Of a stretch of DNA of 35,981 nt, positions 1 to 8,059 are shown in pieces. Both the position numbers and the translations under genes were made by a program. The stretch is from Coriobacteriia bacterium. GTDB lineage: Bacteria; Actinomycetota; Coriobacteriia; WRKU01; WQUG01. The notes below the pieces were generated by a model. It saw only the letters and a program-made list of their open reading frames with translations, was not told the origin of the DNA and made no database searches. The stretch spans positions 1-35,981 of the forward strand of contig WRFR01000021.1 of the NCBI GenBank assembly GCA_009778715.1. The letters are read 5' to 3'. Each line of letters begins with the position of its first letter. The first letter of the stretch is position 1.

Positions 1-1092
1 AAAAACCCCTTTACGCCCTCATTTGGCAGCATACCATTAATGATGGCTGGGCGGGATCAAATTATCAATGACATCCTGGAGGGTTTGGATAATGGCCCCG
101 GAGATCCAAACCGGGCAACGATATTCACTGGCGCTAGAGGAACTGGAAAGACTGTTCTGCTCGCAAAGATAGCCGAGGAAGCAGCGTCTCGCGGTTGGAT
201 CAGCGCAAACATCAACGCAGAAGCCGGAATGCTTGATGAAATACTGGTTCAATTGTATACAAATGCAAAGGAATTCCTTACTCCCGAGTCGCTCGCCTAT
301 CTTACTTCAATTTCAGCTGGAGGATTTGGCATATCCCGACAAGTTAAACAGAGCTCTCGTAAATCTACCTGGAGGTCAGAACTGACTTCGCTCATACAGG
401 AATTGAACGAAAAGGAAATTGGAGTTTTAATAACAGTCGACGAGATGGCCATTGATATTGAAGAGGCAAAGACGTTGATTGTCACTTTCCAGCATCTTGT
501 TCGCGAGCGTAGAGAAGCGGCTCTTATCATGGCCGGATTGCCGCAAAAGATATCCGAGCTTTTAAGAGATGACAAAATTACTTTTATGAGAAGGGCTTTT
601 CAACATCATCTTGGCCCGGTCGACGAGAACGAAGTGCGGTTATCTATGAGAAAAACCGTAGAATTTGCCGGACGAAAGATTGAGCCAACAGCACTGTCCT
701 ACGCTGTTAAGTATGCAGAAGGTTTCCCGTTTATGATTCAACTAATTGGCTATCAAATGTGGAGGCAAAATCCAGAAAAAATGACCATCACGCTGAGCGA
801 TGCGAAAGAAGGCGTTCTGTTTGCGCAAAACGATTTGGAACGCATGATCCTTAATCAGACATACCAAGATCTATCACCCAAAGAAATCTCTTTTCTTTCA
901 GCCATGCTGGATGACGGAGAGTACAGCATGATGTCAGATATTACCGAGCGAATGAATGTATCGACAAAGTATGCAGGAGAGTATCGGCGGCGCCTCATTG
1001 AGCAGGGAGTGATCGGCGAAAGAGGGCGTGGGAAAGTTACCTTTGAGATGCCCCAATTCAGAGAGTTCATCCAATCTAAGTTAGCGGAATAA
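1..1092 (+). CDS. AAA ATPase (ORC/archaeal-ATPase style), 5' end cut by window
   Basis: The reading frame is open from base 1, so the gene starts outside the window. The first visible residues (KNPFTPSFGSIPLMMAGRD) match the usual opening of this ATPase family, so the ATGs at 40 and 43 are internal rather than starts. Counting from the ATG at 40, a Walker A motif GARGTGKT lies near residues 31-38 and a Walker B-like strand VLITVDEM near 128-135. The C-terminal 80 residues look like a winged helix (SPKEISFLSAMLDDGEYSMM, then a helix-turn-helix-like stretch and a basic wing). Family knowledge: these AAA_16-type proteins are ATP-driven switches of mostly unknown partner; some resemble Orc1/Cdc6. 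The exact role here is not known. It converges on the ABC permease gene, with a palindromic repeat between the two ends. Confidence 0.85.
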   Translation, partial: KNPFTPSFGSIPLMMAGRDQIINDILEGLDNGPGDPNRATIFTGARGTGKTVLLAKIAEEAASRGWISANINAEAGMLDEILVQLYTNAKEFLTPESLAYLTSISAGGFGISRQVKQSSRKSTWRSELTSLIQELNEKEIGVLITVDEMAIDIEEAKTLIVTFQHLVRERREAALIMAGLPQKISELLRDDKITFMRRAFQHHLGPVDENEVRLSMRKTVEFAGRKIEPTALSYAVKYAEGFPFMIQLIGYQMWRQNPEKMTITLSDAKEGVLFAQNDLERMILNQTYQDLSPKEISFLSAMLDDGEYSMMSDITERMNVSTKYAGEYRRRLIEQGVIGERGRGKVTFEMPQFREFIQSKLAE

Positions 1093-1123
1093 GAATTCGC
1101 ACCGTCGACAACGCAGGGTAAGA

Positions 1124-1168
1124 TGACAGAATGGGGTCAGGCACCATTCTGTCATCCCCATTCTGTCA
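1124..1168. repeat. Palindromic repeat (TGACAGAATGG family) at a convergent junction
   Basis: TGACAGAATGG at 1124-1134 is answered by its exact reverse complement at 1144-1154, with the centre GGTCAGGCA between. A third half-site, CCCCATTCTGTCA, follows at 1156-1168. The TGA stop of the leftward permease gene (1166-1168) is part of this half-site. The element sits between two convergent genes and could fold in RNA from either strand, so it may act as a bidirectional terminator, although no U-run follows it. Confidence 0.85.
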
Positions 1169-4100
1169 CTCCACGGACTTTAGCGACTCCAGCATGTCGA
1201 CGCGTTGTATCTTGGGGATCATTGCCAGGTTGACAACAAGCGCAAAGACCAGGGTCAGCGCGGCCGCCAGCAGATAGCTTGAGGGCGAGAGCGCCCGGAC
1301 AAAGCGGAAACCATCCGGCTCGACGCTCGATAAAACGATATTGAACAAGGTCTGCCCCAGCACAAGGCCCAGGAGCGTCCCCAGGCCCACCAGCCCAAAG
1401 ACCTCACGGAAGATATAGCTGTTCATTTCGCCGGGATAAAAGCCCAGAACTTTCAGCGTGGCCAGCTCCCTTTTACGCTCGGCGATGTTGATGTCGGTCA
1501 GGGTGTAGAGCACCACAAAGGCCAGGGCGGCGGCGGCCACGATCAGCACCAACATGACCGAGTTGAGGTTGTCCGTCATCTGCCCGATGCGCTCGATAGA
1601 CTCATCGACAAAACTGATGGCGCTCACGTCGCTGATCGCGTCTAGGCGCTTCTTCAGCGCGTCCTTGTTGAAGTTGTCCGTCGCGGTGCGCGCCAGGATC
1701 TGGTTGAACGCCGGCGCCTTGCCAAAGTCGCGTTTAAAAGCGCTCTGCCCAATATAGAGGTAGTTGCTTGTGTAGTTCTGCACGATGCCGTTAATGGTTA
1801 TGGTGTGACTGCCGCTGTGATCAGTCATAGGCGAGACTCTGAGCTTGCTCCCCACGTGAAGGTCCATGATCTCGGCAAGCTTTGCGTTGATGAACACGCT
1901 GTCATCGGTAAATGCCAGCTCCTTGCCCGTCTTCGAGTCAAGGAATGCTACCAGCTTGCCACCCTGCTCTGCGTTCTCGAAGCTCGTGAGGTAGACGCCG
2001 CTGGTGGTGGCGCGTTTTGCGTGAGCGTCTGCGCGGACATGGGCGACCGTGGCGACCTCACGCATGCCCAGTACCGAGTGAGAGAACAGTGCCGGGTCGC
2101 TCATGGTGCTCCGCAGCTGCTTTGACGGCGTTTTGCCCGTGAAGCCAACGCCGATGTTGTAGCGGAAAATCTGTGTCATCTGACGGTCCAGCGTTGATGA
2201 GATCGAACCATGCAGGCCAAAGCCGATGAGCAGCAACGCCGTGCAACCCGCCACGCCGACCACCGTCATGAGCATGCGCCGTGTGTTGAGGAAGATGTTG
2301 CGCACGGTCACTTTCTGCATGAAGGGCAGACGGCGCCACAGTGGTTTGACGTGCTCAAGAAACGTGCGCTTGCCCGGATGCGGCGCTTTGGGCAGCAGCA
2401 GCGCGGCGGAAGACTCACGCAGCGTCGCAATGATCGAGACCGAGGCGGCTGCCACGATCGCCAGAGTCAGCAGCGCCATGCTGAAGGCCGCGTAGCCCGG
2501 ATAGGAACCCGTCACGAGCTTGGGCAGCGTGAACAGGTGGGAGTAGGTGTTCCAGATGACGGTCGGATACAGCCACATACCAAACAGCGCACCGGCCCAT
2601 GAGCCAATGACACCCAGGACCACGGCGTAGGACAGATACTTTGCGCTGATCGTGAACTTGTTATAGCCAAGCGACAAATAAGTCCCAATGACCAGGCGAT
2701 CCTCATCGACCATGCGCGTCATGGTCGTCAGTGATACGAGAGCCGCCACCAGGATGAAGAGCGCCGGAAAGATCGTCGCGAGGTTCTTCATCGCCTCGGT
2801 ATCCTGCTGGAAGGCCGAAAACCCATAGTCGTCGCTGCGCTGCAGGACATACCACTGGGGCGTGCCCAGATCAGTCAGGCGTTTGCGCGCGTCATCGATT
2901 TTTTTCTGAGCGTCGGCAAACTTCTGGTCTGCCGTGATGCGGTTGTCTGCAAGCGTCTTGCGCCCGTCGCTGAGCTGCGCGCGTCCGCTGTTGATCTGAC
3001 GCTGCGCTGCGGCCAGTTGCGCCGGGGCCGCGTCCAGTTGGCGCGCCGATGCCGCGAGCTTGGCCGCGCCCGCCGCGATCCCGCTGTCCAGCTGGGACTG
3101 CGCCGCGGCCAGTTGTGCCGTGACCGCCTGCTTTTGAGCGGCCAGCGTCGCGCTCCCCTGTTCATACTGGGCCTGCAACGCTGCATATTCGGGCGTTGAA
3201 GTTGGCGTGATCGAGATCAGCTGTTTGAGCTGGTCGAGCTTTTTCTGGGCCGCGGCAAATTGCGCGGCGGCTTGCTGGCGCGCCGCGTCGATCTTTGCCT
3301 GGCCGGCCACTTTCTGCTGCGCCAGCGTTTTTTGCCCGGCGGCAAGTTGCGCGCGCCCGCTCTGATACTGCTTTTGCTGCGTATTCAGCGTGGCCTGCCC
3401 ACTGTCCAGTTTTTTCTGGCTGTCAGCGAGCGTCGCCTCAGCGTCGGCAAAGCTTTTGTTGGCTTTTGTGCGGTTATCGACCAGGGTCGCCTCAGCCTTG
3501 GTGATGGAATCGCGCGCGTCGCTGTAGGGCAGCTTTTGGCGCTGGGTAGCCAGCGTGGCCAGCTGCGCCTTTGTTGCCGCCACTTTCTTGTTGTAGTCAT
3601 CGTGGAAGGTGTTCAGCGCGCGGGCGCCTTTCGCCGTCACGAAAACATCGGTGACCGTGTCGTCCAGTTTGAAGTTGCTCTGGGGAACAAACAGTTCGTA
3701 GTCAAGCGTGCCTGAGCCCTTGGCAGTGCCCCCCAGGAAGAAAAACAGATACTCGGGAGTGGTCGCGTAGCCGACCAGCTTGAAGTGAGTGCGCTTCAGG
3801 ATGTCGGCGGTACCATCACCCGATTTGGACTTCAGCGTGACCTGATCGCCCAGCTGCATATTCTGAGTGCCGAGCGCCGGACGGATCAGGACCGCCTCAT
3901 CGGCTGCTTTGGGCCAGCGCCCTTGCGTGAGCGTGAGCTGGTTCATCGATCCGCGGGTCGCCTGTATCGGAGCCTGTCCCTGGCCCTGCGTCTGCGTCTG
4001 TCCCTGTCCCGCCGTGCTGCTGGCGTCGTAGCTGTTGAGCTGGATCGTGTAGTCGCGACTCCCGATCGTTGCGACCGCGTCAAAGAGGTTCGCTGTCTGG

Positions 4101-4351
4101 ACTTCGTCGACCCCGGGAGTCTGGCGGATCGCCGCCAGGTCGTCTTTGTCAAACCCATAGGCGCTGCGCAGATGCAGATCGTAGATGTTGTTCTCGTCGA
4201 AGTAGCGGTCGCCCGCCGTCTGCATATTGGGAGAAACCGCCAGCAGGCCCGCAAAGATACCCGCGCCTAAAAAGACGATCGTTGCAATGGCGAGCAGCCG
4301 CAGCTTATAAGTCCAGGCCGATCGAAATATACTCGTGAGATAGGCTTTCAC
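1166..4351 (-). CDS. ABC transporter permease, FtsX/MacB type with long internal coiled coil
   Basis: A 1061-residue permease. Residues about 17-38 form an N-terminal membrane helix and are followed by an extracytoplasmic MacB-like region. Residues about 250-490 are a very long Ala/Gln/Lys-rich coiled coil with recurrent QLAAAQ-like heptads. An FtsX membrane block follows (about 520-650), then a second periphery domain and a second FtsX block near the C-terminus (about 930-1050, ending KSVE). Such proteins work with a separate ATPase; the next gene upstream (4409-5110) encodes it. MacB-type systems do not usually pump small molecules through a pore but transmit force to lipids, peptides or cell-wall enzymes; the substrate here cannot be told. 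The start is GTG at 4351. The stop codon lies inside a palindromic repeat. Confidence 0.88.
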   Translation of the reverse strand: MKAYLTSIFRSAWTYKLRLLAIATIVFLGAGIFAGLLAVSPNMQTAGDRYFDENNIYDLHLRSAYGFDKDDLAAIRQTPGVDEVQTANLFDAVATIGSRDYTIQLNSYDASSTAGQGQTQTQGQGQAPIQATRGSMNQLTLTQGRWPKAADEAVLIRPALGTQNMQLGDQVTLKSKSGDGTADILKRTHFKLVGYATTPEYLFFFLGGTAKGSGTLDYELFVPQSNFKLDDTVTDVFVTAKGARALNTFHDDYNKKVAATKAQLATLATQRQKLPYSDARDSITKAEATLVDNRTKANKSFADAEATLADSQKKLDSGQATLNTQQKQYQSGRAQLAAGQKTLAQQKVAGQAKIDAARQQAAAQFAAAQKKLDQLKQLISITPTSTPEYAALQAQYEQGSATLAAQKQAVTAQLAAAQSQLDSGIAAGAAKLAASARQLDAAPAQLAAAQRQINSGRAQLSDGRKTLADNRITADQKFADAQKKIDDARKRLTDLGTPQWYVLQRSDDYGFSAFQQDTEAMKNLATIFPALFILVAALVSLTTMTRMVDEDRLVIGTYLSLGYNKFTISAKYLSYAVVLGVIGSWAGALFGMWLYPTVIWNTYSHLFTLPKLVTGSYPGYAAFSMALLTLAIVAAASVSIIATLRESSAALLLPKAPHPGKRTFLEHVKPLWRRLPFMQKVTVRNIFLNTRRMLMTVVGVAGCTALLLIGFGLHGSISSTLDRQMTQIFRYNIGVGFTGKTPSKQLRSTMSDPALFSHSVLGMREVATVAHVRADAHAKRATTSGVYLTSFENAEQGGKLVAFLDSKTGKELAFTDDSVFINAKLAEIMDLHVGSKLRVSPMTDHSGSHTITINGIVQNYTSNYLYIGQSAFKRDFGKAPAFNQILARTATDNFNKDALKKRLDAISDVSAISFVDESIERIGQMTDNLNSVMLVLIVAAAALAFVVLYTLTDINIAERKRELATLKVLGFYPGEMNSYIFREVFGLVGLGTLLGLVLGQTLFNIVLSSVEPDGFRFVRALSPSSYLLAAALTLVFALVVNLAMIPKIQRVDMLESLKSVE

Positions 4352-4366
4352 CAGAGCTCTGCTCCC

Positions 4367-4408
4367 GCTCTCATAGCCGCTCCCCTACTCGCTCTCATAG
4401 CCGCTCCC

Positions 4409-4412
<4 letters not shown>
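4367..4412. repeat. 24-bp tandem duplication at the ATPase/permease junction
   Basis: GCTCTCATAGCCGCTCCCCT with four further bases occupies 4367-4390 and is repeated from 4391 to 4412. The second copy covers the stop codon of the ATPase gene (TAG at 4409-4411 on the minus strand). It lengthens the spacer before the permease GTG and looks like a simple slippage duplication. Confidence 0.85.
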
Positions 4413-5110
<698 letters not shown>

Positions 5111-5181
5111 AGCGCGTGAGCCTCCTGGACGAATTACCTGCCTTATCGATTGTCGCAGAAAGTAACGCCGCGCGCTTTTTT

Positions 5182-5255
5182 CGTGACAGAATGGGGTCAG
5201 GCGCCGTTTTGTCAGCTCCACCTGACAAAACGGTGCCTGACCCCATTCTGTCACG
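5182..5255. repeat. 74-base near-perfect palindrome made of two repeat units
   Basis: Arms of 34 bases (5182-5215 and 5222-5255) are reverse complements with one mismatch, around a six-base loop CTCCAC. Each arm contains TGACAGAATGGGGTCAGG and a second half CCGTTTTGTCAG. Each arm is therefore itself a copy of the repeat found in hemD at 8234-8264, and the two copies face each other. It lies between the divergent ABC ATPase gene and tRNA-Ala and would form a very stable hairpin or cruciform. Confidence 0.9.
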
Positions 5256-5327
5256 TCCCCTTTCCCGGGAGTTTTACGGTACAATAGTAAAGCTTCACGG
5301 CGCCTTGTCCGTGACTTTCACCATTGT

Positions 5328-5403
5328 GGGGATGTAGCTCAGCTGGGAGAGCACTACGTTCGCAACGTAGGGGTCGAGGGTTCGAATCCCTTCATCTCCA
5401 CCA
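5328..5403 (+). tRNA. tRNA-Ala, anticodon CGC
   Basis: A full 76-base cloverleaf. The acceptor stem pairs GGGGATG with CATCTCC and contains the G3:U70 wobble that marks alanine tRNAs. The D stem is GCTC/GAGC. The anticodon stem CTACG/CGTAG encloses TTCGCAA, giving anticodon CGC at 5361-5363 (reads GCG). The T arm carries TTCGAAT. A73 and an encoded CCA (5401-5403) complete it. A possible -10 element TACAAT lies at 5280-5285, without a convincing -35. Confidence 0.97.
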
Positions 5404-5429
5404 GACTTGGTTAAACACCTTCTAACTCG

Positions 5430-5464
5430 CGTGACAAAGCCACCCCGGAGGTAGTTTTGTCACG
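5430..5464. repeat. Palindrome after tRNA-Ala, possible variant of the repeat family
   Basis: CGTGACAAA at 5430-5438 pairs with TTTGTCACG at 5456-5464. The ends match the TGACAAAG family, but the centre (CCACCCCGGAGGTAG) differs from the usual GGTCAGG centre. It may be a diverged family member or simply a 3' hairpin for the tRNA transcript; T-rich DNA follows only loosely. Confidence 0.6.
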
Positions 5465-5481
5465 TTGAACTTATTTTCACT

Positions 5482-5550
5482 TGATTGGTATTGTAATATT
5501 AGTTTGTGCATATTAGAATATATACAAACTAAAATTACAGATGATTGGTA
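5482..5550 (+). promoter_or_regulatory. Probable abiE operator/promoter region
   Basis: An AT-rich stretch upstream of the AbiEi gene. An inverted repeat TTAGTTTGT (5499-5507) / ACAAACTAA (5524-5532) encloses TAGAAT and TATATA, which could serve as the -10 region. It is flanked by two copies of TGATTGGTA (5482-5490 and 5542-5550). AbiEi antitoxins are known to repress their own operon by binding inverted repeats, so these are good operator candidates; binding is inferred. Confidence 0.6.
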
Positions 5551-5553
5551 CCT

Positions 5554-6150
5554 ATGTCAAATCAAAAAGAGCTAATTGCAACCTTGTTGGAAAACAATCA
5601 TGGTTATCTCACCACCAAGGCGGCCCACGAACAGGGCGTCAGTGGCGTAACTTTGCATCGCATGACAGATCGCGGAGAACTTATTCGCCTTGCGCAAGGA
5701 CTCTACGTTGCTCCAGAGATCATCCCTGATCCTTACTTTATTGCACAGTATCGCTGCCCACAAGGGATTTTCTCGCATGAGACGGCATTATTCTTACACG
5801 ACTTATCGGATCGCACGCCCCTCCAACTTATGATGACTATTCCGACCGGAGGGTACACGCGTCTCCTGACTGATTCTGACATGCTCTTTTTCTACAGCAA
5901 ACCATCATTGGTCGATCTGGGATCTCTGGAAATGGCTACTCCTTTCGGATTGTCCGTCATCGCCTACAATCGGGAACGAACATTATGCGACTGCCTGAGA
6001 GCCATTGATAGACTCGATAAAGATCTGGTGCTTACTGCTCTTAAACGCTATGCGAAGGATCCTGAATGCAACAAAGCTCAACTGCTTGAGTATGCTGAGG
6101 TTTTCAAGATTCGTGATGTAGTTCGCCGCTACCTGGAGGTGCTTTCATGA
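5554..6150 (+). CDS. abiEi: Type IV antitoxin, AbiEi family
   Basis: A 198-residue protein with an N-terminal winged helix typical of AbiEi (KELIATLLENNHGYLTTKAA, then GVSGVTLHRMTDRGELIRLA and GLYVAP) and a C-terminal domain beginning around the CPQGIFSHETALFLHDL segment. In the AbiE system the antitoxin does not bind the toxin protein; it opposes its effect and represses the operon through the winged helix. I chose ATG 5554 (MSNQKEL); a TTG at 5545 would add three residues, and neither has a strong ribosome site. The stop overlaps the toxin start by four bases (ATGA), which suggests translational coupling. AbiE pairs can act in phage defence by abortive infection. Confidence 0.9.
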   Translation: MSNQKELIATLLENNHGYLTTKAAHEQGVSGVTLHRMTDRGELIRLAQGLYVAPEIIPDPYFIAQYRCPQGIFSHETALFLHDLSDRTPLQLMMTIPTGGYTRLLTDSDMLFFYSKPSLVDLGSLEMATPFGLSVIAYNRERTLCDCLRAIDRLDKDLVLTALKRYAKDPECNKAQLLEYAEVFKIRDVVRRYLEVLS

Positions 6151-6989
6151 ACTTCTCTAATGCCAACCAATTGAAGGGCTGGCTTAGAAACAAGACGATA
6201 CAAACAGGGGCGCCCGCGAATACCCTTTTGCAAAACTATATGATGGAGCGGTTTTTAGAGCGCGTATCGGTTTCTCGTTATCGCGAGAACTTCATTCTTA
6301 AGGGTGGATTTTTGATCACCGCTTTAGTGGGAGTTGATAAGCGTTCCACCATGGATATTGACGCAACTATAAAAAGCCTGCCAATCGATCGTATACGAAT
6401 CGAGAAGATCGTACGGGAGCTTATCGCTCTTGATGTTGGAGATCAAGTCAGCTTTGAGATAACCGGCATCAATAGCATCCACGAAATCAACGGTTACGAT
6501 GACTTTCGTATCGGGTTGAAAGCAACTTTGTTTACGGTGCGGGTTCCTTTGAAAATCGACCTGACTGTTGGCGACACGGTCATTCCCCGTGAGATCGAGT
6601 ATCCCTATCAATTGATGTTTGAAGACCGAACCATTCCTCTCATGGCGTATAACGTTATCACCATCTTGGCTGAGAAGATCGAGGGGATTTTGACACGTAA
6701 TGTTTCCAACACCCGTGCGCGTGACTTTTATGACGTTTATCTGTTGTTAACCTTGAACAAAGATATTGTATCGAAATGCGAGCTGAGTGAAGCGCTCAGG
6801 ATAAAAGCGAATGAACGAGGGAGCTTAGGGGTGATTGAAAACGCTGATCGCTATTTGAAGATGATCACTGAAAGTCCTGATCTTGCGCGGATATGGAAGA
6901 ACTATAGCAAAAGATACCCCTATGCGAATGGGATTACTTTTGCTGAGGTTTGCTCCGCGTTGCAACAAGTGCTTGGCAACCAGAAGTAG
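6147..6989 (+). CDS. abiEii: Type IV toxin, AbiEii nucleotidyltransferase
   Basis: A 280-residue protein of the DUF1814/AbiEii nucleotidyltransferase family. The N-terminal nucleotidyltransferase motif KGGFLITAL is at residues 52-60, and the metal-binding acidic pair is in RSTMDIDATI (Asp70, Asp72). The family's second conserved block, LAEKIEGILTRN followed by NTRARDFYDVYLL, lies near residues 170-198. Family members inhibit growth by nucleotide transfer, for one mycobacterial relative onto tRNA acceptor ends; the substrate here is unknown. The length is normal and no catalytic residue is obviously missing, so the toxin is probably intact. It lies in an operon with abiEi and just downstream of a tRNA gene, a common landing place for mobile DNA. 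Confidence 0.9.
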   Translation: MNFSNANQLKGWLRNKTIQTGAPANTLLQNYMMERFLERVSVSRYRENFILKGGFLITALVGVDKRSTMDIDATIKSLPIDRIRIEKIVRELIALDVGDQVSFEITGINSIHEINGYDDFRIGLKATLFTVRVPLKIDLTVGDTVIPREIEYPYQLMFEDRTIPLMAYNVITILAEKIEGILTRNVSNTRARDFYDVYLLLTLNKDIVSKCELSEALRIKANERGSLGVIENADRYLKMITESPDLARIWKNYSKRYPYANGITFAEVCSALQQVLGNQK

Positions 6990-7048
6990 CCTTTACCTGG
7001 AAGAATCGCATGGACGCATCTGACGGTCTCAGCCAGCAGAAACTTGAT

Positions 7049-7080
7049 CCTAAGTTGCGGTTTTGGGCGCCTGAGTTGCG
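7049..7080 (+). promoter_or_regulatory. Two direct repeats 21 bp apart, candidate LytTR binding site
   Basis: CCTAAGTTGCG (7049-7059) and CCTGAGTTGCG (7070-7080) match at 10 of 11 positions and lie exactly 21 bp apart, about two helical turns. LytTR proteins bind pairs of roughly 9-bp direct repeats with a GTT core and about 12 bp between them. The downstream copy would cover the -35 region of the TATAAT at 7103. A 10-bp inverted repeat, CGGTCTCAGC (7024-7033) / GCTGAGACCG (7117-7126), encloses the whole region. Confidence 0.6.
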
Positions 7081-7102
7081 CATGCGGGCAATTATGAATC
7101 TC

Positions 7103-7108
7103 TATAAT
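7103..7108 (+). promoter_or_regulatory. -10 element TATAAT of the LytTR operon
   Basis: A perfect TATAAT lies 36 bases before the preferred GTG start at 7145. No good -35 is present at the normal distance, which fits a promoter that needs an activator bound at the direct repeats just upstream. Confidence 0.6.
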
Positions 7109-7144
7109 TAAACTATGCTGAGACCGCGAAGAGGTGAGAGGCGC

Positions 7145-7579
7145 GTGAAGATCGAGATCCATGAGGGCTTTCCTGAGACAGAAGTCATCATCAATTGTCA
7201 GTGCAACAATGAGAGCATACAGAAGATCGCCGCTCTTTTGCAAGGCACCGACGAAAAGTTGAGCGGCCTGAAGGATGGCGCCCTCCACGTGATCGATCCC
7301 CGTGACGTGTTCTACTTCGACACCGTGGACAAGCGCTACTTCATCTACACGGAACACGACGTCTATGAGACGCACCTGAAGCTCTATGAGATAGAGCGGC
7401 TTCTCCCTGATGCGCTCTTCTTCCGGAGCTCGAAATCCCAGGTCATCAATATCGCAAAGATCGCCTCGCTCTGGCCAGACATTGCCGGGCGGTTTGAGGT
7501 CGTCATGAAGAACGAGGAACGCGTGATCGTCTCGCGACGATATGCGCGAGCACTTAAGGAAAGGTTGGGGTTGAAATGA
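7145..7579 (+). CDS. LytTR family DNA-binding regulator
   Basis: A 144-residue stand-alone regulator. It lacks a receiver domain: the first 40 residues (KIEIHEGFPETEVIINCQC onward) are a short N-terminal region common in these proteins, and the rest is a LytTR domain with the strand DPRDVFYFDTVDKRYFIYT, the central FFRSSKSQVINIAKIASLWP and the C-terminal VIVSRRYARALKERL. LytTR domains bind paired direct repeats as activators. I prefer GTG 7145, with AGGTGA seven bases upstream; ATG 7115 would sit on the predicted transcription start. The stop overlaps the next start by four bases. Together with the membrane protein that follows it matches the LytTR regulatory system layout, in which the membrane protein restrains the regulator. 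Confidence 0.88.
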   Translation: MKIEIHEGFPETEVIINCQCNNESIQKIAALLQGTDEKLSGLKDGALHVIDPRDVFYFDTVDKRYFIYTEHDVYETHLKLYEIERLLPDALFFRSSKSQVINIAKIASLWPDIAGRFEVVMKNEERVIVSRRYARALKERLGLK

Positions 7580-8034
7580 AAACACTCATGCGTGAGGTGC
7601 TGGCGGCAAAGACGCTCGCAGCGATGATATTCGCAGGCTTTATGTGCGCCTACGTGGTAGCTGGCTACTTGTATTCGCTGGTGTTTCCCCGTGCAGCGTT
7701 CAACTTCACGATACCGTTCATCTTTGTGTTGGAAGGCGTAGTGCTTTCAGTGGTCGTCGCCGCACTGTGGCGACTTTTGATCAGCGACGACGCACCCATC
7801 AAGTGGCGCTTCTCAGCGCGCCTGATCATCTTCGCTCTGCTGCTCATGGCAGCATTGGTAGCCTGCGTATTGGTGTTCTTCCCCTTTCCCACTTACTGGG
7901 CGAAGCTCTGGTGGATCGTCATCGGTTGCGTCACCGCAGGGATCGGCGCCCTAGCGATAATCGGCGAGATCTACTCGCGCGTTACCGGCAAGCGCTACAC
8001 CGAGATCCTGAAGAAGTATCAAGCTGGCCTGTGA
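7576..8034 (+). CDS. DUF3021 family membrane protein, partner of LytTR regulator
   Basis: A 152-residue protein with four predicted membrane helices (about residues 12-34, 45-68, 81-103 and 109-131) and a short basic cytoplasmic tail (YSRVTGKRYTEILKKYQ). Size, topology and placement directly after a LytTR gene are the hallmarks of DUF3021. By analogy with streptococcal LytTR systems it probably holds the regulator inactive at the membrane, but no signal is known. Its start ATG overlaps the LytTR stop. Its own stop codon, TGA 8032-8034, is the first triplet of a palindromic repeat (8031-8057), so the repeat insertion may have trimmed or replaced the native C-terminus. Confidence 0.85.
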   Translation: MKTLMREVLAAKTLAAMIFAGFMCAYVVAGYLYSLVFPRAAFNFTIPFIFVLEGVVLSVVVAALWRLLISDDAPIKWRFSARLIIFALLLMAALVACVLVFFPFPTYWAKLWWIVIGCVTAGIGALAIIGEIYSRVTGKRYTEILKKYQAGL

Positions 8035-8057
8035 CAAAGGGTCAGGTACTTTGTCAC
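8031..8057. repeat. Short palindromic repeat between DUF3021 gene and hemD
   Basis: GTGACAAAG (8031-8039) and CTTTGTCAC (8049-8057) are exact inverted arms around GGTCAGGTA. The 25-base core is the exact reverse complement of the copy inside hemC (9130-9154). It supplies the stop of the rightward gene and ends two bases from the stop of leftward hemD. A further small palindrome CACGCTT-A-AAGCGTG spans 8055-8069. Confidence 0.88.
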
Positions 8058-8059
8058 GC

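Noticed and set aside
3700..3730. Lys-Gly-Ser-Gly-Thr-Leu in the ABC permease, encoded by GGCTCAGGCACG, looks like the peptide made by the hemC repeat.
   Set aside because: The DNA lacks the TGACA/TGTCA arms and only four bases pair around it, so a third coding insertion is not supported.
5182..5255. The inverted repeats could be the ends of a miniature transposon (MITE).
   Set aside because: No target-site duplication is visible around this or the other copies, the units are only 25-31 bases, and no transposase gene is in the window; REP-like or coding palindromic element is a better description.
5328..8034. tRNA-Ala followed by AbiE and LytTR genes as an integrative element.
   Set aside because: No integrase and no repeat of the tRNA 3' end were found downstream, so no attachment site can be claimed.
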